Shown here piece after piece: positions 10,501-18,752 of a stretch of DNA of 64,000 nucleotides. Under the pieces are notes generated by a model that saw only the letters and a list, made by a program, of their open reading frames with translations, was not told the origin of the DNA and did not search any database. The stretch lies in assembly GCF_014195535.1 (NCBI RefSeq), contig NZ_JACIBY010000005.1, positions 245,807 through 309,806 of the forward strand, written 5' to 3'. The stretch is from Runella defluvii (GTDB lineage: Bacteria; Bacteroidota; Bacteroidia; Cytophagales; Spirosomataceae). How positions within the stretch are numbered: the stretch's first letter is position 1; each line of letters opens with the position of its first letter. Position numbers and translations under genes: made by a program.

Positions 10501-11935
10501 GGTCAAAATAAGTACCAACCCCACCTGAAGTAGCCCTTGCCGTAAACGTGTATGTGCTACCTGCGGTTACGTTGTAAGGCGTAGATGTATAATCTCCAAA
10601 ATTACCTGCCGAACAATTAGAGTTGATGTTGTTAATGATGGTTGTGGCCCCCTGTTTCAAGATAAAATCATCAATCAATACCTGGAGCGTCGAACATGAG
10701 GTACTGTAGGTTGGAGTACAATAGTTGAGCCCAGTAGTGATGATAAACACAGCACTATAGTCGGTCGAAGAGTTGGACGCCTTTACGCGGTAATAATAAG
10801 TCGTAAACGCGGTGGTTGTTTGGTCTAGGTAGGTCGTAACGTTGGGGGCTATGCCACCAATAGGCACAAAGCCCGCCGTGGCAGAGGTCGTTGAACGCTC
10901 AATAATAAACCCTGACTCATTGGATGAATTATCGGTAAAGGTCAGCGTTACCCCCGATGGCCCCAGTGTTCCTGCCAAGTTGCTTGGTACGTTAGCTCCC
11001 GTGACGGTCGAGCCGCAAGTGAGCGAATACTGGTTTGCGCCGTCAGTTCGTAACAAAACCCCTCCGCTGATTCGGTTCATTTGCCCTGCCGTAAAAGTAT
11101 TTCCGCACGCAATTGGATAGTACGACATGATGTTGGAAAGCGAGGGATTGTACAACTGATTTTGGGGATCTCGTGCCGTTCCTGTGTAACTACAGCCGAG
11201 CAAGCTCACCGAATCTCGTCCGTAAGGATCGGCAGGGGTATCACAAACCAAATCTCCTTTTGTTGCGCAGTTGCCTCCCTGAACCAATTCACGGTTGGCT
11301 AAATTGGGGTCTGTGCTTCCTTGGAACGTGTGTAACAAATTAAAATAATGGCCTAACTCGTGCGTAAACGTTCGCAAATCGGTGGCATTACTGGCTTGGA
11401 CAAAAAGTCGATTGGTGCTTGCCAACGTACTCGGGAAGTACGCATATCCTGATACTGCCAAACTGCCAAACTGTATGGTATTGGGGAAATAAACGTTTAG
11501 AGCATTCGTCACATCGTTGGCATTGCAGAGGACAGACTCTTCGGTGTTATCGTAATCGTAGAGGGTAGTGTTGTTGATGTAATTGGGAGAACCACAGAAG
11601 TAAAACTGAAGCCCACTGCCTACGTTGATGTAGTATGAATTGACTTGAGCAAGTGCGATGTTAAGATCTGCGATGCTGAGTCCGCCTGTGCCATCTGTTC
11701 TTCTTAGTACATGCGCTTTAATTGGGATATACTGAACTGTTTGAATGGCCGCCGTCGCATATTGTTCGGCAAACTTTTGTTTCAGCTGAATGACTCGATT
11801 TTCTCGGCTTTGAATCTCTGCCGCATTTTCGTGGGGAGTTCCGCAGGGTACAGCCTGAGCGCGTGCTTCAAAATGAAGCAGCCACGCGGCCCAAAACACC
11901 GCACACCCAATAATGCGTAAAACATTTCGAATCAT
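7580..11935 (-). CDS. Large secreted M43-like metalloprotease with Fn3, GEVED, Ig-like repeats and dockerin-like end
   Basis: The protein has 1451 residues with a signal peptide of about 27. The protease domain (about 60-300) has HELGHYFNLLH, giving zinc ligands H192, H196 and H202 and catalytic E193, plus a Met-turn 'NIMSYYP'; this matches pappalysin-type M43 peptidases. Next come an Fn3 domain (about 315-400) and a GEVED-type domain (about 420-565, ending 'GEAEDYSLIV'). An Ig-like domain is followed by seven tandem 79-residue CHU_C-associated-type Ig repeats, and finally two EF-hand-like repeats ('DYNLDGEVNANDDILW') like a dockerin. I see no typical type IX secretion C-terminal domain, so its export route is unclear. 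Confidence 0.9.
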   Translation of the reverse strand: MIRNVLRIIGCAVFWAAWLLHFEARAQAVPCGTPHENAAEIQSRENRVIQLKQKFAEQYATAAIQTVQYIPIKAHVLRRTDGTGGLSIADLNIALAQVNSYYINVGSGLQFYFCGSPNYINNTTLYDYDNTEESVLCNANDVTNALNVYFPNTIQFGSLAVSGYAYFPSTLASTNRLFVQASNATDLRTFTHELGHYFNLLHTFQGSTDPNLANRELVQGGNCATKGDLVCDTPADPYGRDSVSLLGCSYTGTARDPQNQLYNPSLSNIMSYYPIACGNTFTAGQMNRISGGVLLRTDGANQYSLTCGSTVTGANVPSNLAGTLGPSGVTLTFTDNSSNESGFIIERSTTSATAGFVPIGGIAPNVTTYLDQTTTAFTTYYYRVKASNSSTDYSAVFIITTGLNYCTPTYSTSCSTLQVLIDDFILKQGATTIINNINSNCSAGNFGDYTSTPYNVTAGSTYTFTARATSGGVGTYFDQHITIWLDYDQDGVFEASEKVYQSTDISSTRMNPTATNSFTIPVTASGMVRMRVRSSYNSGSGSAVTDPCINLNYGEAEDYSLIVSGASPPSITTGSVTPSTVCAGQSISVSFTTANLTSTSYVVQLSDAAGNNFVDIPTTGTSSPLTATIPAGTLSGTGYRVRVNSVSPSVTGSNSATFTINSIPSAPAATTPINYCQNQTAVALTATGSNLLWYTAATGGPGNATAPIPSTTTVGTTSHWVSQTVSGCQSSRTKIDVIVTATPSAPAATTTINYCQNQTAVALTATGSNLLWYTAATGGSGNSTAPTPSTTSAGTTSYWVSQTVSSCESSRTKIDVIVTATPSAPAATTTINYCQNQTAVALTATGNNLLWYTAATGGPGNSTAPTPSTTTAGTTSYWVSQTVSSCESSRTKIDVIVTATPSAPAATTTINYCQNQTAVALTATGSNLLWYTAATGGSGNSTAPTPSTTTVGTTSYWVSQTVSSCESNRTKIDVIVSSTPPPPSVTTPVNYCQNQTAVALTATGSNLLWYTAATGGTGNATAPTPSTTTAGGTSYWVSQTLGSCGSSTRAKIDVNVTATPSAPTATTLINYCQNQTAVALTATGSNLLWYTAATGGTGNATAPTPSTTTAGITSYWVSQTVSGCESGRTKIDGNVTATPAAPTATSPINYTQGQTASPLTATGTSLKWYTVPTGGTSNTTAPTPSTATVGATNYYVSQTVNTCESPRATIVVNVISTSTSVACPTIKIYMEGVWGSTEMSTTLNQQGLLPGQTPVSPFGVATPAGQPYKTAPWNYLGTETVSSYDSDVVDWVLISLRTDVTNASSMVYRTAGLLRKNGNVTLVAACPTLSTSQSYYVLVEHRTHVGAASHTPVAIASNKITYDFTQQQSYIPSNAPASGQMQVGAIHCLFAGDSNKSSFSEINANDSSTWRLDNGKFARYLLTDYNLDGEVNANDDILWRKNNGKFSGVSF
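8275..9925 (-). repeat. Seven tandem ~237-bp repeats coding Ig-like domains
   Basis: The period is 237 bp (79 codons; one copy is 240 bp). Each unit codes a segment starting 'YCQNQTAVALTATG' and containing 'LLWYTAATGG'. The inner copies are nearly identical at DNA level. The copy at the lowest coordinates (C-terminal in the protein) is the most divergent: it begins 'YTQGQTASPLTATG'. Confidence 0.9.
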
Positions 11936-12184
11936 GCCCCTACTACATCGTTAATACTCGTTAAAATGATGTTACAGTTTTGTCACCCACAAGAGGATAA
12001 CTCTGTGAAAATCAATTAATTAAATTTACGTAGGGTAATTGGTACAGTATAATTTTATAGGCAATAATTATGCCAAAAGTTGATATATCTAGTAGAATAT
12101 ACTTTTCTACCGATACAAAAACAAGCTAACACACACATAATGAGCCACTTTCGAGCACTTTTACCTTATAATATAAGCATATTC

Positions 12185-12937
12185 TTACAGTTTTGCGGTA
12201 TAATCTCGGCCCAACATTCGCATTTGGCGAGCTATTTGCTGTGTACGTCTCAGCGTATAACTCGACGGGTTTTTAATGGAAAAACGTAAAGGACTTGGCA
12301 ATACGGCTGCAATGCGCGCTGCTTCTATACGAGTTAGGTTTGCCGACGATTTTTGGAAAAAGCGTTGAGCGGCGGCTTCATACCCAAAAGTCATATTGCC
12401 TGTCTCAGCTACGTTAAGATATACCTCTAAGATACGTTCTTTTCCCCAGATTACCTCAATTAAAAGTGTAAAATATACTTCTAAGGCTTTTCGAACGTAA
12501 CTGCGGCCTTGCCATAAGAAGACATTTTTGGCTACTTGTTGCGAAATGGTGCTTGCTCCTCTGATTTTTTTTCCCTTCAAATTGTATTGAAATGCGTTGC
12601 CCATGGCTTTGAAATCAAAGCCCCAATGTTCGGGAAAAAGCTGGTCTTCGGAAGCTACTACCGACAAAGGCGCTTCTTTCGACATGTCATCAATGGAAGT
12701 CCAATCCGAATAAATTTTACTACTGCGACCATCCGCAATGGCTTCCACTTTTCGTACCAGCATGAATGGCGTAAACCAAACGGGTACAAACTTGAGCACT
12801 GTCACCCAAATCACCGACCCCACCAGAAAATACAGTATGCTCTTTAGCACAAAACGCGTTAGAATAGACTTCCAGCTTTTTGTTTTGGGCAAGGGTGCAG
12901 ATGCAGGGGTATTGGGACGAATTCGGTTAACAGCCAT
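12185..12937 (-). CDS. mtgA: Monofunctional biosynthetic peptidoglycan transglycosylase
   Basis: A GT51 glycosyltransferase of 250 residues that polymerises glycan strands from lipid II. There is one N-terminal membrane helix (about 29-50), then the catalytic 'SEDQLFPEHWGFDF' block (Glu97), 'GASTISQQVAKNVFLW' and 'WGKERILEVYLN'. There is no transpeptidase domain, and the length is normal for MtgA. It lies alone on the minus strand, 75 bp downstream of hemW. Confidence 0.94.
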   Translation of the reverse strand: MAVNRIRPNTPASAPLPKTKSWKSILTRFVLKSILYFLVGSVIWVTVLKFVPVWFTPFMLVRKVEAIADGRSSKIYSDWTSIDDMSKEAPLSVVASEDQLFPEHWGFDFKAMGNAFQYNLKGKKIRGASTISQQVAKNVFLWQGRSYVRKALEVYFTLLIEVIWGKERILEVYLNVAETGNMTFGYEAAAQRFFQKSSANLTRIEAARIAAVLPSPLRFSIKNPSSYTLRRTQQIARQMRMLGRDYTAKL

Positions 12938-13012
12938 AGAAGACTAGAAAAGGGTTATCAAAATAGTGTGACTGACTAAATGTAACAAAAATCGAAAAAG
13001 GAATCCAATTGT

Positions 13013-14161
13013 TCAAACTAAAAATAAATCTGAGGAAATTCGGTCGGCAAATAATTTCCCTTTCTCTGTGAGATACAGCACATTGTTTCGTACTTCTACC
13101 CAATTTTTTTCAAGAAATTTTTCTACGTACGCTTTTTGTTCTTCCAGCAAATCAATGTTGGCTATGTCCCGAATCACCGCTAAATCACAGCCCCAAATCG
13201 TTCTCAGGCTCGTCAAAATATAGTCATTTACTTGATCAAAAACTGACAATTCTTCTAATTCAAATACAGGCTTTTTTCCCTGAATACCACGAAGATACAG
13301 GGCATTATTAGACACGTTGTATTGGCGAGAAATGCCATTGAATGAATGCGCGCTTGGCCCAACGCCCAAGTAAGGCCGCCGCTTCCAGTAGCTGCTGTTG
13401 TGACGGGCATATTGGCCATTTTTAGCAAAGTTGGAAATTTCGTATTGCTCGTACCCAGCCTGCGTCAACGAGCGTACCATTTGCTCAAAATGCCGCGCTG
13501 ACAGCTCCTCGTCAACGGGTTTTATTTTTCCTTTTTTGAGCCAATTTCCCAACGCCGTTTGGGGCTCAATCGTCAGGTTGTAGGCCGAAATATGCGGCGT
13601 TCCGAGCGCCATTGCTTTGTCGAGGTCTTGCTGCCAGAGTTGCTCATCACTGATCGTTGGAACCATCCCCAAATGTGCTTGGCTCATGCCATAAATCAGG
13701 TCAATCGTCAGGTTATCAAATCCGTGGTCTTGGGCCAGTTGCACACATTGCTCCGACTCTTGCGCGTTGTGCGCCCGATTCATAAAACGCAGATAAGGTT
13801 CATAAAATGACTGTAAACCAATGCTTAAACGGTTCACAAACGGTTTCAACGCACGCAGTTTTTCAGAGGTTAAATCGTCGGGATTGGCTTCAAGGGTAAT
13901 TTCAGCCCCTGGTTCTACTTTAAAAAAACGGTGAATGGTTTCGATGATTTGTTCCAATTCATTTTGGGTCAAGATAGAAGGCGTTCCTCCCCCAAAGTAG
14001 ATGGTTTCGAGCGTTCGCGTTGGTAAATAGTCTTGTTGTAACGCTATTTCTTGACAAATAGCCGCCACCATCTCCGCTTTTGACTTCAGTTGGGTACTGA
14101 AATGAAAATCGCAATAATGGCAGGCTTGTTTGCAAAAAGGAATGTGAAGGTATAAGTGCAT
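13013..14161 (-). CDS. hemW: Heme chaperone HemW (radical SAM, coproporphyrinogen oxidase-like)
   Basis: A radical SAM protein of 382 residues. The iron-sulfur motif is C10-x3-C14-x2-C17 in 'IPFCKQACHYCDFHF', with the following phenylalanine that is usual in HemW. Also seen are 'YFGGGTPSIL', 'EANPDDLT', 'LSIGLQSF' and a C-terminal HemN_C-type domain. HemW proteins carry heme and are not true coproporphyrinogen oxidases, so older 'hemN' labels should be avoided. The start codon follows directly on the motif spacing. Confidence 0.92.
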   Translation of the reverse strand: MHLYLHIPFCKQACHYCDFHFSTQLKSKAEMVAAICQEIALQQDYLPTRTLETIYFGGGTPSILTQNELEQIIETIHRFFKVEPGAEITLEANPDDLTSEKLRALKPFVNRLSIGLQSFYEPYLRFMNRAHNAQESEQCVQLAQDHGFDNLTIDLIYGMSQAHLGMVPTISDEQLWQQDLDKAMALGTPHISAYNLTIEPQTALGNWLKKGKIKPVDEELSARHFEQMVRSLTQAGYEQYEISNFAKNGQYARHNSSYWKRRPYLGVGPSAHSFNGISRQYNVSNNALYLRGIQGKKPVFELEELSVFDQVNDYILTSLRTIWGCDLAVIRDIANIDLLEEQKAYVEKFLEKNWVEVRNNVLYLTEKGKLFADRISSDLFLV

Positions 14162-14297
14162 GGGGCAAAATTACGCAATTAGCCCACCTTCATAACACGA
14201 CAAATTCAACACGTCGATTTTTTTTCTTATTTTCTTCTGTTGTATTTGGTGCAATTGGGTCAAGGCTACCACGCCCAACGCTCTGAAGTCGGCTACA

Positions 14298-15713
14298 CTA
14301 AATTCCATTTTTTATCAAATTCTGTGAACCAAGTGCATTAGCGTAAGCATCATTTTCATCAAAAATACCAGCTCTATCCGAACCTTTAATAGCTCTCGCC
14401 CATCCTTGGATAGAAAATCCAGCATAGACTGTAGGTGCTGGGCTTTTACTACCACCAAAAAGTGAATTAAGACTTTCTGTCCCAAAAAATAAACCTCCAA
14501 ATTTTACTTGCATCCCTACTGCCCATTGTTTGGTTTGTCGCCAATAACTCAATGGCATAGAGAATTCTGCTCCACGTTTTTCAAAACGGGGGGTTAGAGC
14601 TGCTACCGAGAATGGGGTATAAGGTTTTGGTGAATAGAACCCTTTGTTATTCCACTTTGCGCTATTGATTAGGGTATTAACATACCATCCTTTCTTTCCA
14701 AGTCTAACATCTGCATTTATCACAAATATAGTTGCTAAACTACGAGTAATATCGGGTTGTGATTGTGGACTGTGTTCAGTCAATAAGAATCTCAAGTCGT
14801 TGGGCAGGTTGGTTTTACCAAAAGCCGCAGGGACACTTTGATTAACAAATACGCCCTCTCTGCGTTCTACTCCTTTATAGGCAAAACTTCCATAGTCTAA
14901 CATAGATAGACCAATCCGTACCAGATACTTATTTTTCGTAACATCAATTCGTGTCTTTCCATCCATTGGATGCAGATATTGTTCAAAATCAGGCACAAAA
15001 TCATAGATGATACCTACATCAAAAGCACCGCCGTTATTTTTAGAAGGAAAAAGATGATTCCATTCAAAAGGCTTGTTAAACTTTGTTGAAGTATTTAAAA
15101 GAGTTCCTTCAAAACGAGATGCTCCTAATACTCCCTGAGAAACTAAATCTTCATAGTAAACACCGCCAATAAATTTGTAGGTGACGCCAGCTTTAAAATG
15201 GTGTTTTTTATGTACCCATATCGGCAATGCGTATGATAACCCTATTTCATTAAATGCTTCCGTTGTCCAACCCCTATTCACATTTGTAGTACTGTTCCCG
15301 AAGAGGATTTTTGTTTGATAACTTGCAGCACGATAGCGGGTAGAAATAGAAAAAGCATGCCTGTTAGGAAGTTGAAGCATAAAACCAGGACCGCGAACAT
15401 CCGTATAAGTTGGTGACCATAGATGTTTGTTGAGCTTTAATGAGGTTCCAGAAAAAAGCACATGGCTATTTGGATTATCGACATTTGTTATGCCACCTTG
15501 GGTATATAAAGACCCAAACTGAACCTGCCAACCGATTCTTGAATCGCTCAAAGAAGCGGGATTTAAGTACCCGCCTTGAATACCTGCAAAATTATTGAAT
15601 TGCCATACTCCGACCTCCATCACCCCCTCTTTGATAGAGCCCGTACTCATTTGCGCTATTCCCTCACGATAAGGTAAAGAGAAAAATGCAAAACATAGGT
15701 GTGTCCATTTCAT
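14298..15713 (-). CDS. Outer-membrane beta-barrel protein (DUF5723-like)
   Basis: The protein has 471 residues. The N-terminal hydrophobic stretch is short and ends near 'REGIAQ'. It is followed by 'FNNFAGIQGGYLNPASLSDS', a block typical of Bacteroidota outer-membrane barrels of the DUF5723 kind. The rest consists of alternating strand-like segments with many aromatics. Function unknown. The codon usage is somewhat more AT-rich than in hemW and mtgA next to it. Confidence 0.65.
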   Translation of the reverse strand: MKWTHLCFAFFSLPYREGIAQMSTGSIKEGVMEVGVWQFNNFAGIQGGYLNPASLSDSRIGWQVQFGSLYTQGGITNVDNPNSHVLFSGTSLKLNKHLWSPTYTDVRGPGFMLQLPNRHAFSISTRYRAASYQTKILFGNSTTNVNRGWTTEAFNEIGLSYALPIWVHKKHHFKAGVTYKFIGGVYYEDLVSQGVLGASRFEGTLLNTSTKFNKPFEWNHLFPSKNNGGAFDVGIIYDFVPDFEQYLHPMDGKTRIDVTKNKYLVRIGLSMLDYGSFAYKGVERREGVFVNQSVPAAFGKTNLPNDLRFLLTEHSPQSQPDITRSLATIFVINADVRLGKKGWYVNTLINSAKWNNKGFYSPKPYTPFSVAALTPRFEKRGAEFSMPLSYWRQTKQWAVGMQVKFGGLFFGTESLNSLFGGSKSPAPTVYAGFSIQGWARAIKGSDRAGIFDENDAYANALGSQNLIKNGI

Positions 15714-15803
15714 CTTGCTAATATGTTTTTTGAGTACAATTTAGCAAAAAGGAAATTGACACACCTAAAAAGTTATCTAACTGTATAAGGCGTAAACCAA
15801 AAA

Positions 15804-15992
15804 TCAGTTTTCAGCTTCTTGGTTTCTATTAGGAGTCTGCCTTAAAGATTTACGCCTTTTCTTGAGCGCATCACTTAGCACGTATTCGATTTGGCCGTTG
15901 GTACTTCTGAACTCTTCCTGAGCCCATTGTTCCAGCTCTTTGAGCATTTCGGGACTGATTCTGAGTACAAACGCCTTTTTTTCGGTTGCCAT
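15804..15992 (-). CDS. Small ribbon-helix-helix (Arc-like) DNA-binding protein
   Basis: The product has 62 residues and starts 'MATEKKAFVLRISPEMLKEL'. The pattern of a basic strand, then two helices ('ELEQWAQEEFRSTNGQIEYV'), matches RHH/Arc repressors. The in-frame extension to 16100 has no family similarity and runs through intergenic repeats, so ATG 15992 is chosen. It lies downstream of an SPFH gene; this SPFH-RHH pairing recurs in Cytophagales as I recall it, which supports a functional link. It could control its own operon (inference). Confidence 0.8.
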   Translation of the reverse strand: MATEKKAFVLRISPEMLKELEQWAQEEFRSTNGQIEYVLSDALKKRRKSLRQTPNRNQEAEN

Positions 15993-16026
15993 TGAATAAA
16001 AAAATAATGGTAAATAACGCAAAAAA

Positions 16027-16056
16027 GGAATGTTCAGACAACTATCTAAACATTCC
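16027..16056. repeat. Hairpin between the SPFH and RHH genes
   Basis: GGAATGTT (16027-16034) and AACATTCC (16049-16056) form an 8-bp stem around a 14-nt loop, directly beside the GTCTGAC repeats. Confidence 0.5.
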
Positions 16057-16065
16057 GTAAGACCA

Positions 16066-16187
16066 ATCGGCCTGACTATCGTCTGACCTAGGTGCCACAA
16101 ATTCTACAAAAGCTTCATTGTATAACCTATCGGTCTGACTATCGTCTGAATTATACAACGTATCGGTCTGACTATCGTCTGACCTAG
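16066..16187. repeat. Three copies of an 11-bp-phased GTCTGAC repeat
   Basis: The consensus is GGTCTGACTATCGTCTGACC, that is GTCTGAC-tatc-GTCTGAC, so the two heptamers repeat every 11 bp. Copies lie at 16066-16092 (one mismatch, CCTGAC), 16128-16149 and 16161-16187. All have the same orientation. The same family occurs at 58425-58546. Confidence 0.85.
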
Positions 16188-16190
16188 GGC

Positions 16191-17042
16191 TTAATTGTAC
16201 AACGTTCCCGCATTAACCACGGGGCTCACCGATTTTTCGCCGCAAAGCACAACCAACAAGTTACTCACCATGGCCGCTTTACGCTCTTCGTCTAGGTGAA
16301 CAATCTCTTTCTCAGAGAGTTTGGCCAAAGCCATTTCGACCATTCCCACGGCACCGTCCACAATTTGTTTGCGGGCAGCCACCACAGCCGACGCCTGCTG
16401 ACGCTGGAGCATCGCCCCCGCAATTTCGGGAGAATAGGCCAAGTGACTGATACGCGCCTCGATGACTTTTACACCCGCCCGCACCAAGCGTTCGTTCAAT
16501 TCATGCTCAAGCATGTCGTTGATTTTGCCCGAACCGTCGCGCAAGGTAATATCAGCTTCCTCGTCTTCGATGTTATCGTAGGAATACATACCTGCCAATT
16601 TCCGCACCGCCGCTTCCGACTGAATCTCGACAAACTTCTGGTAATCATCGACTTCAAATACTGCCTGTGCCGTATCTTCTACATTCCACACGACAACCGC
16701 TGCAATTTCAATCGGATTGCCCATTTTGTCATTGACTTTCAGTTTTTGACCGTTGAGGTTACGCGCCCGCAAACTTATTTTCCGACGGCGGTACAAGGGG
16801 TTTACCCAACGCAATCCGTTTTGTTTCATGGTTCCAACATACTCTCCAAAGAAAGTGGAGACGGCCGCTTCATTGGGGTTGATGACTGTTAAACCCACAA
16901 ACATAATGCTTCCTAGAAAAAACAGCAGTCCTGCTAATAGGCCCGTTTGGGCACTTGCCATCATTCCACCCAAAATCCACAGGGCAAATCCCACACCAAT
17001 AAATGCGTAGCCAGAGGCAGAGGTAAGTTCTTTTTCTTTCAT
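16191..17042 (-). CDS. SPFH/Band 7 domain membrane protein
   Basis: The protein has 283 residues. Two N-terminal membrane helices (about 10-30 and 34-53) are followed by a Band 7 domain beginning '[18 protein letters not shown]' and containing '[20 protein letters not shown]'. A helical tail carries '[20 protein letters not shown]', similar to the flotillin-like repeat. Such proteins form membrane-bound oligomers. The C-terminal stop lies only 4 bp from the last GTCTGAC repeat. Confidence 0.88.
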   Translation of the reverse strand: MKEKELTSASGYAFIGVGFALWILGGMMASAQTGLLAGLLFFLGSIMFVGLTVINPNEAAVSTFFGEYVGTMKQNGLRWVNPLYRRRKISLRARNLNGQKLKVNDKMGNPIEIAAVVVWNVEDTAQAVFEVDDYQKFVEIQSEAAVRKLAGMYSYDNIEDEEADITLRDGSGKINDMLEHELNERLVRAGVKVIEARISHLAYSPEIAGAMLQRQQASAVVAARKQIVDGAVGMVEMALAKLSEKEIVHLDEERKAAMVSNLLVVLCGEKSVSPVVNAGTLYN

Positions 17043-17182
17043 CGTTTTTGATATTAAAATGATATTACAATACTATCTCAATAATACCAAAAAATCACCG
17101 ATTATCGGACTAACGGCCGAGGGAATTTATAAACGGCAATGGGGCATTTCGTAAAACGGGATTGAAAGAATGCGTGGTGAGG

Positions 17183-17347
17183 ACTGTGGTAGCAGATTCT
17201 CAACTGTGGCGACAGATTCTCAACTGTGGTGGCAGATTCTCAAATCTGCCACGCGAGGTTTCTCAAAACCTCGGGATGTATGAAGAAAAGACAGGTATAA
17301 CCTCGGGATGTACAAAAAACCTGCATGACGGTTGCTTACAACCGTCA
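17183..17347. repeat. Tandem 20-bp repeats with three CTCA/CTTA hairpins
   Basis: Three 20-bp units of the form ACTGTGGYRRCAGATTCTCA lie at 17183-17202, 17203-17222 and 17223-17242. Hairpins: GTGGCAGATT-CTCA-AATCTGCCAC (17229-17252), CGAGGTTT-CTCA-AAACCTCG (17254-17273), and TGACGGTTG-CTTA-CAACCGTCA (17326-17347). All stems are perfect. CCTCGGGATGTA is also repeated, at 17269-17280 and 17301-17312. This fills most of the 328-bp gap between the SPFH gene and the next gene. I see no gene in it. Confidence 0.85.
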
Positions 17348-17370
17348 ACACAGCAATTACGAATCTATTT

Positions 17371-18051
17371 TTAAGCGAAAGCTTGAGGGTAGAGGCGTTT
17401 GCTTTCGGCAATGAGGTGTTCGTAGATCTCAATCGAAGCCCACGTAAACGTTGTAATGAGTACGACAAAGAAAGTCGCCCAGATCGCGTAGGCTTCGGTC
17501 GAATAGCTGTTTTGCCAAAACTCTCCCAGTAGCATATTGAGAAAGTTGGGGAGTTGCCCACATAGCCCAAGCCATACAGGGGGCTTAGCCAGCACAACTT
17601 CTTTGTTCATTTTTGAATGACGCCAAACCGCAAAAAAGCCGTACCCCAAGCCAAAAACTATCCAAATTGCCAATATAGTTTTACGAACAATTTTGGGGTC
17701 TAAGCCATTCGCTAACAAATACCAAAATAATACAGCAAACGTAGCTGTAAAGGCAACCCTTGGCCAGCGAAAAAAACTCAAAAAAGCACCCCACATTAGT
17801 CGAGATTGCCGTTTACGCACATTTTGTTCTGCTTTTTGTAGAATAGCATCAAATCCCCAACGCCCAAACTTAGAAGAACTTTTTTCTAAGGCGTCCTCAA
17901 ACGTTACGGAGTTATCTGCTTCCATTCGAGCTTCTATGTCGGTAGCCAAATGATCCACCAACTCGATTTGAACATCAAGCGGTTTAACCCCTTTCTTTGA
18001 AACAAACGCATAAAGGGCGTCGATTTGGGTGGGAGGGAGTTCAGTCATCAT
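17371..18051 (-). CDS. HAAS-like membrane protein, paralogue 2 of the PadR operon
   Basis: The protein has 226 residues. The N-terminal soluble part (about 1-70) has 'QIDALYAFVSKKGVKPLDVQ' and 'ELVDHLATDIE', resembling the HAAS/DUF1700-type domain that often accompanies PadR regulators. About four membrane helices follow, and it ends 'AESKRLYPQAFA'. It overlaps the upstream paralogue by 4 bp (ATGA), so the two are translationally coupled. The paralogy is visible in both ends of the protein. The HAAS assignment is inferred from motif and context. Confidence 0.75.
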   Translation of the reverse strand: MMTELPPTQIDALYAFVSKKGVKPLDVQIELVDHLATDIEARMEADNSVTFEDALEKSSSKFGRWGFDAILQKAEQNVRKRQSRLMWGAFLSFFRWPRVAFTATFAVLFWYLLANGLDPKIVRKTILAIWIVFGLGYGFFAVWRHSKMNKEVVLAKPPVWLGLCGQLPNFLNMLLGEFWQNSYSTEAYAIWATFFVVLITTFTWASIEIYEHLIAESKRLYPQAFA

Positions 18052-18752
18052 ACAAATTTGGGAACTGATTTGAACACCTCAGGGTAAAGTTGGCGACTGT
18101 AGGCACGGAGTTTTTCGTATGCTTGAATTTCAGTAGTTCCTAGCAGGAAAAGAGCAGAAATTAACAAAGTAGCCGCCAAAGGATACGTTGATTCTCCCAA
18201 CATTGTGAATTTCAGCACCAGCTTGGCAGCAGAATAAAAGTTAATAACTACAAGCCCAGTCCCTACACCTCTATAACTTGTCAGTGATAGTTTTTGGGGC
18301 ATCATTACATTACGAAAAAAGATAAATATACTGTACACAATACCTAAGGAAATACACGGCCATAAGATGTTCTCGTTTACAATCTTTACCAGTTCAATAG
18401 GTGCTTTTCTTAAAAAAATATACAAAACCCCCATCAAAACTATTGTAAAGAAAATTTTTGACCCAATAAAAAAGTCTTTGAAACCCTCCATCCAATAACG
18501 ACGATACAGGCGTCCTACTTGTTTTTCTTTCTCCTTGACAACCTGTTTAAGGTCTCGTTTTTTAAACATTTTCAGGGTTTGCTTCATTACTTCTTCCACC
18601 GATTTCTCTGGGTGTTGATCGAGTTCTTCCTCTATTTTGGAAGCTAAATGGTCCACCAGTTCTACCTGTACATCAAAATACTCGACATCACGGTCGGCTA
18701 CATACTTATACAATAAATCGATTTGTTCTTTTGTAAGTTGAGAATTCATCAT
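18048..18752 (-). CDS. HAAS-like membrane protein, paralogue 1 of the PadR operon
   Basis: The protein has 234 residues. The N-terminal helix bundle contains 'QIDLLYKYVADRDVEYFDVQ' and 'ELVDHLASKIEEEL', closely parallel to the downstream paralogue. About four membrane helices follow, and the end 'AYSRQLYPEVFK' matches the paralogue's end. It overlaps padR by 4 bp and the next gene by 4 bp. The AT content is higher than in its paralogue. It probably senses or affects the membrane or interacts with PadR; this is an inference from operon structure. Confidence 0.75.
   Translation of the reverse strand: MMNSQLTKEQIDLLYKYVADRDVEYFDVQVELVDHLASKIEEELDQHPEKSVEEVMKQTLKMFKKRDLKQVVKEKEKQVGRLYRRYWMEGFKDFFIGSKIFFTIVLMGVLYIFLRKAPIELVKIVNENILWPCISLGIVYSIFIFFRNVMMPQKLSLTSYRGVGTGLVVINFYSAAKLVLKFTMLGESTYPLAATLLISALFLLGTTEIQAYEKLRAYSRQLYPEVFKSVPKFV

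Noticed and set aside
14171-14308. 45-codon minus-strand frame overlapping the end of the DUF5723-like gene
   Set aside because: It starts with ATG and is partly protein-like (MEFSVADFRALGVV), but it is short, has no recognised family and no independent support.
15993-16100. N-terminal extension of the RHH protein
   Set aside because: It reads through hairpin and GTCTGAC repeat DNA and does not resemble the family.
16066-16187. CRISPR or transposon end
   Set aside because: Only three copies with unequal gaps, no transposase, no target-site duplication found.
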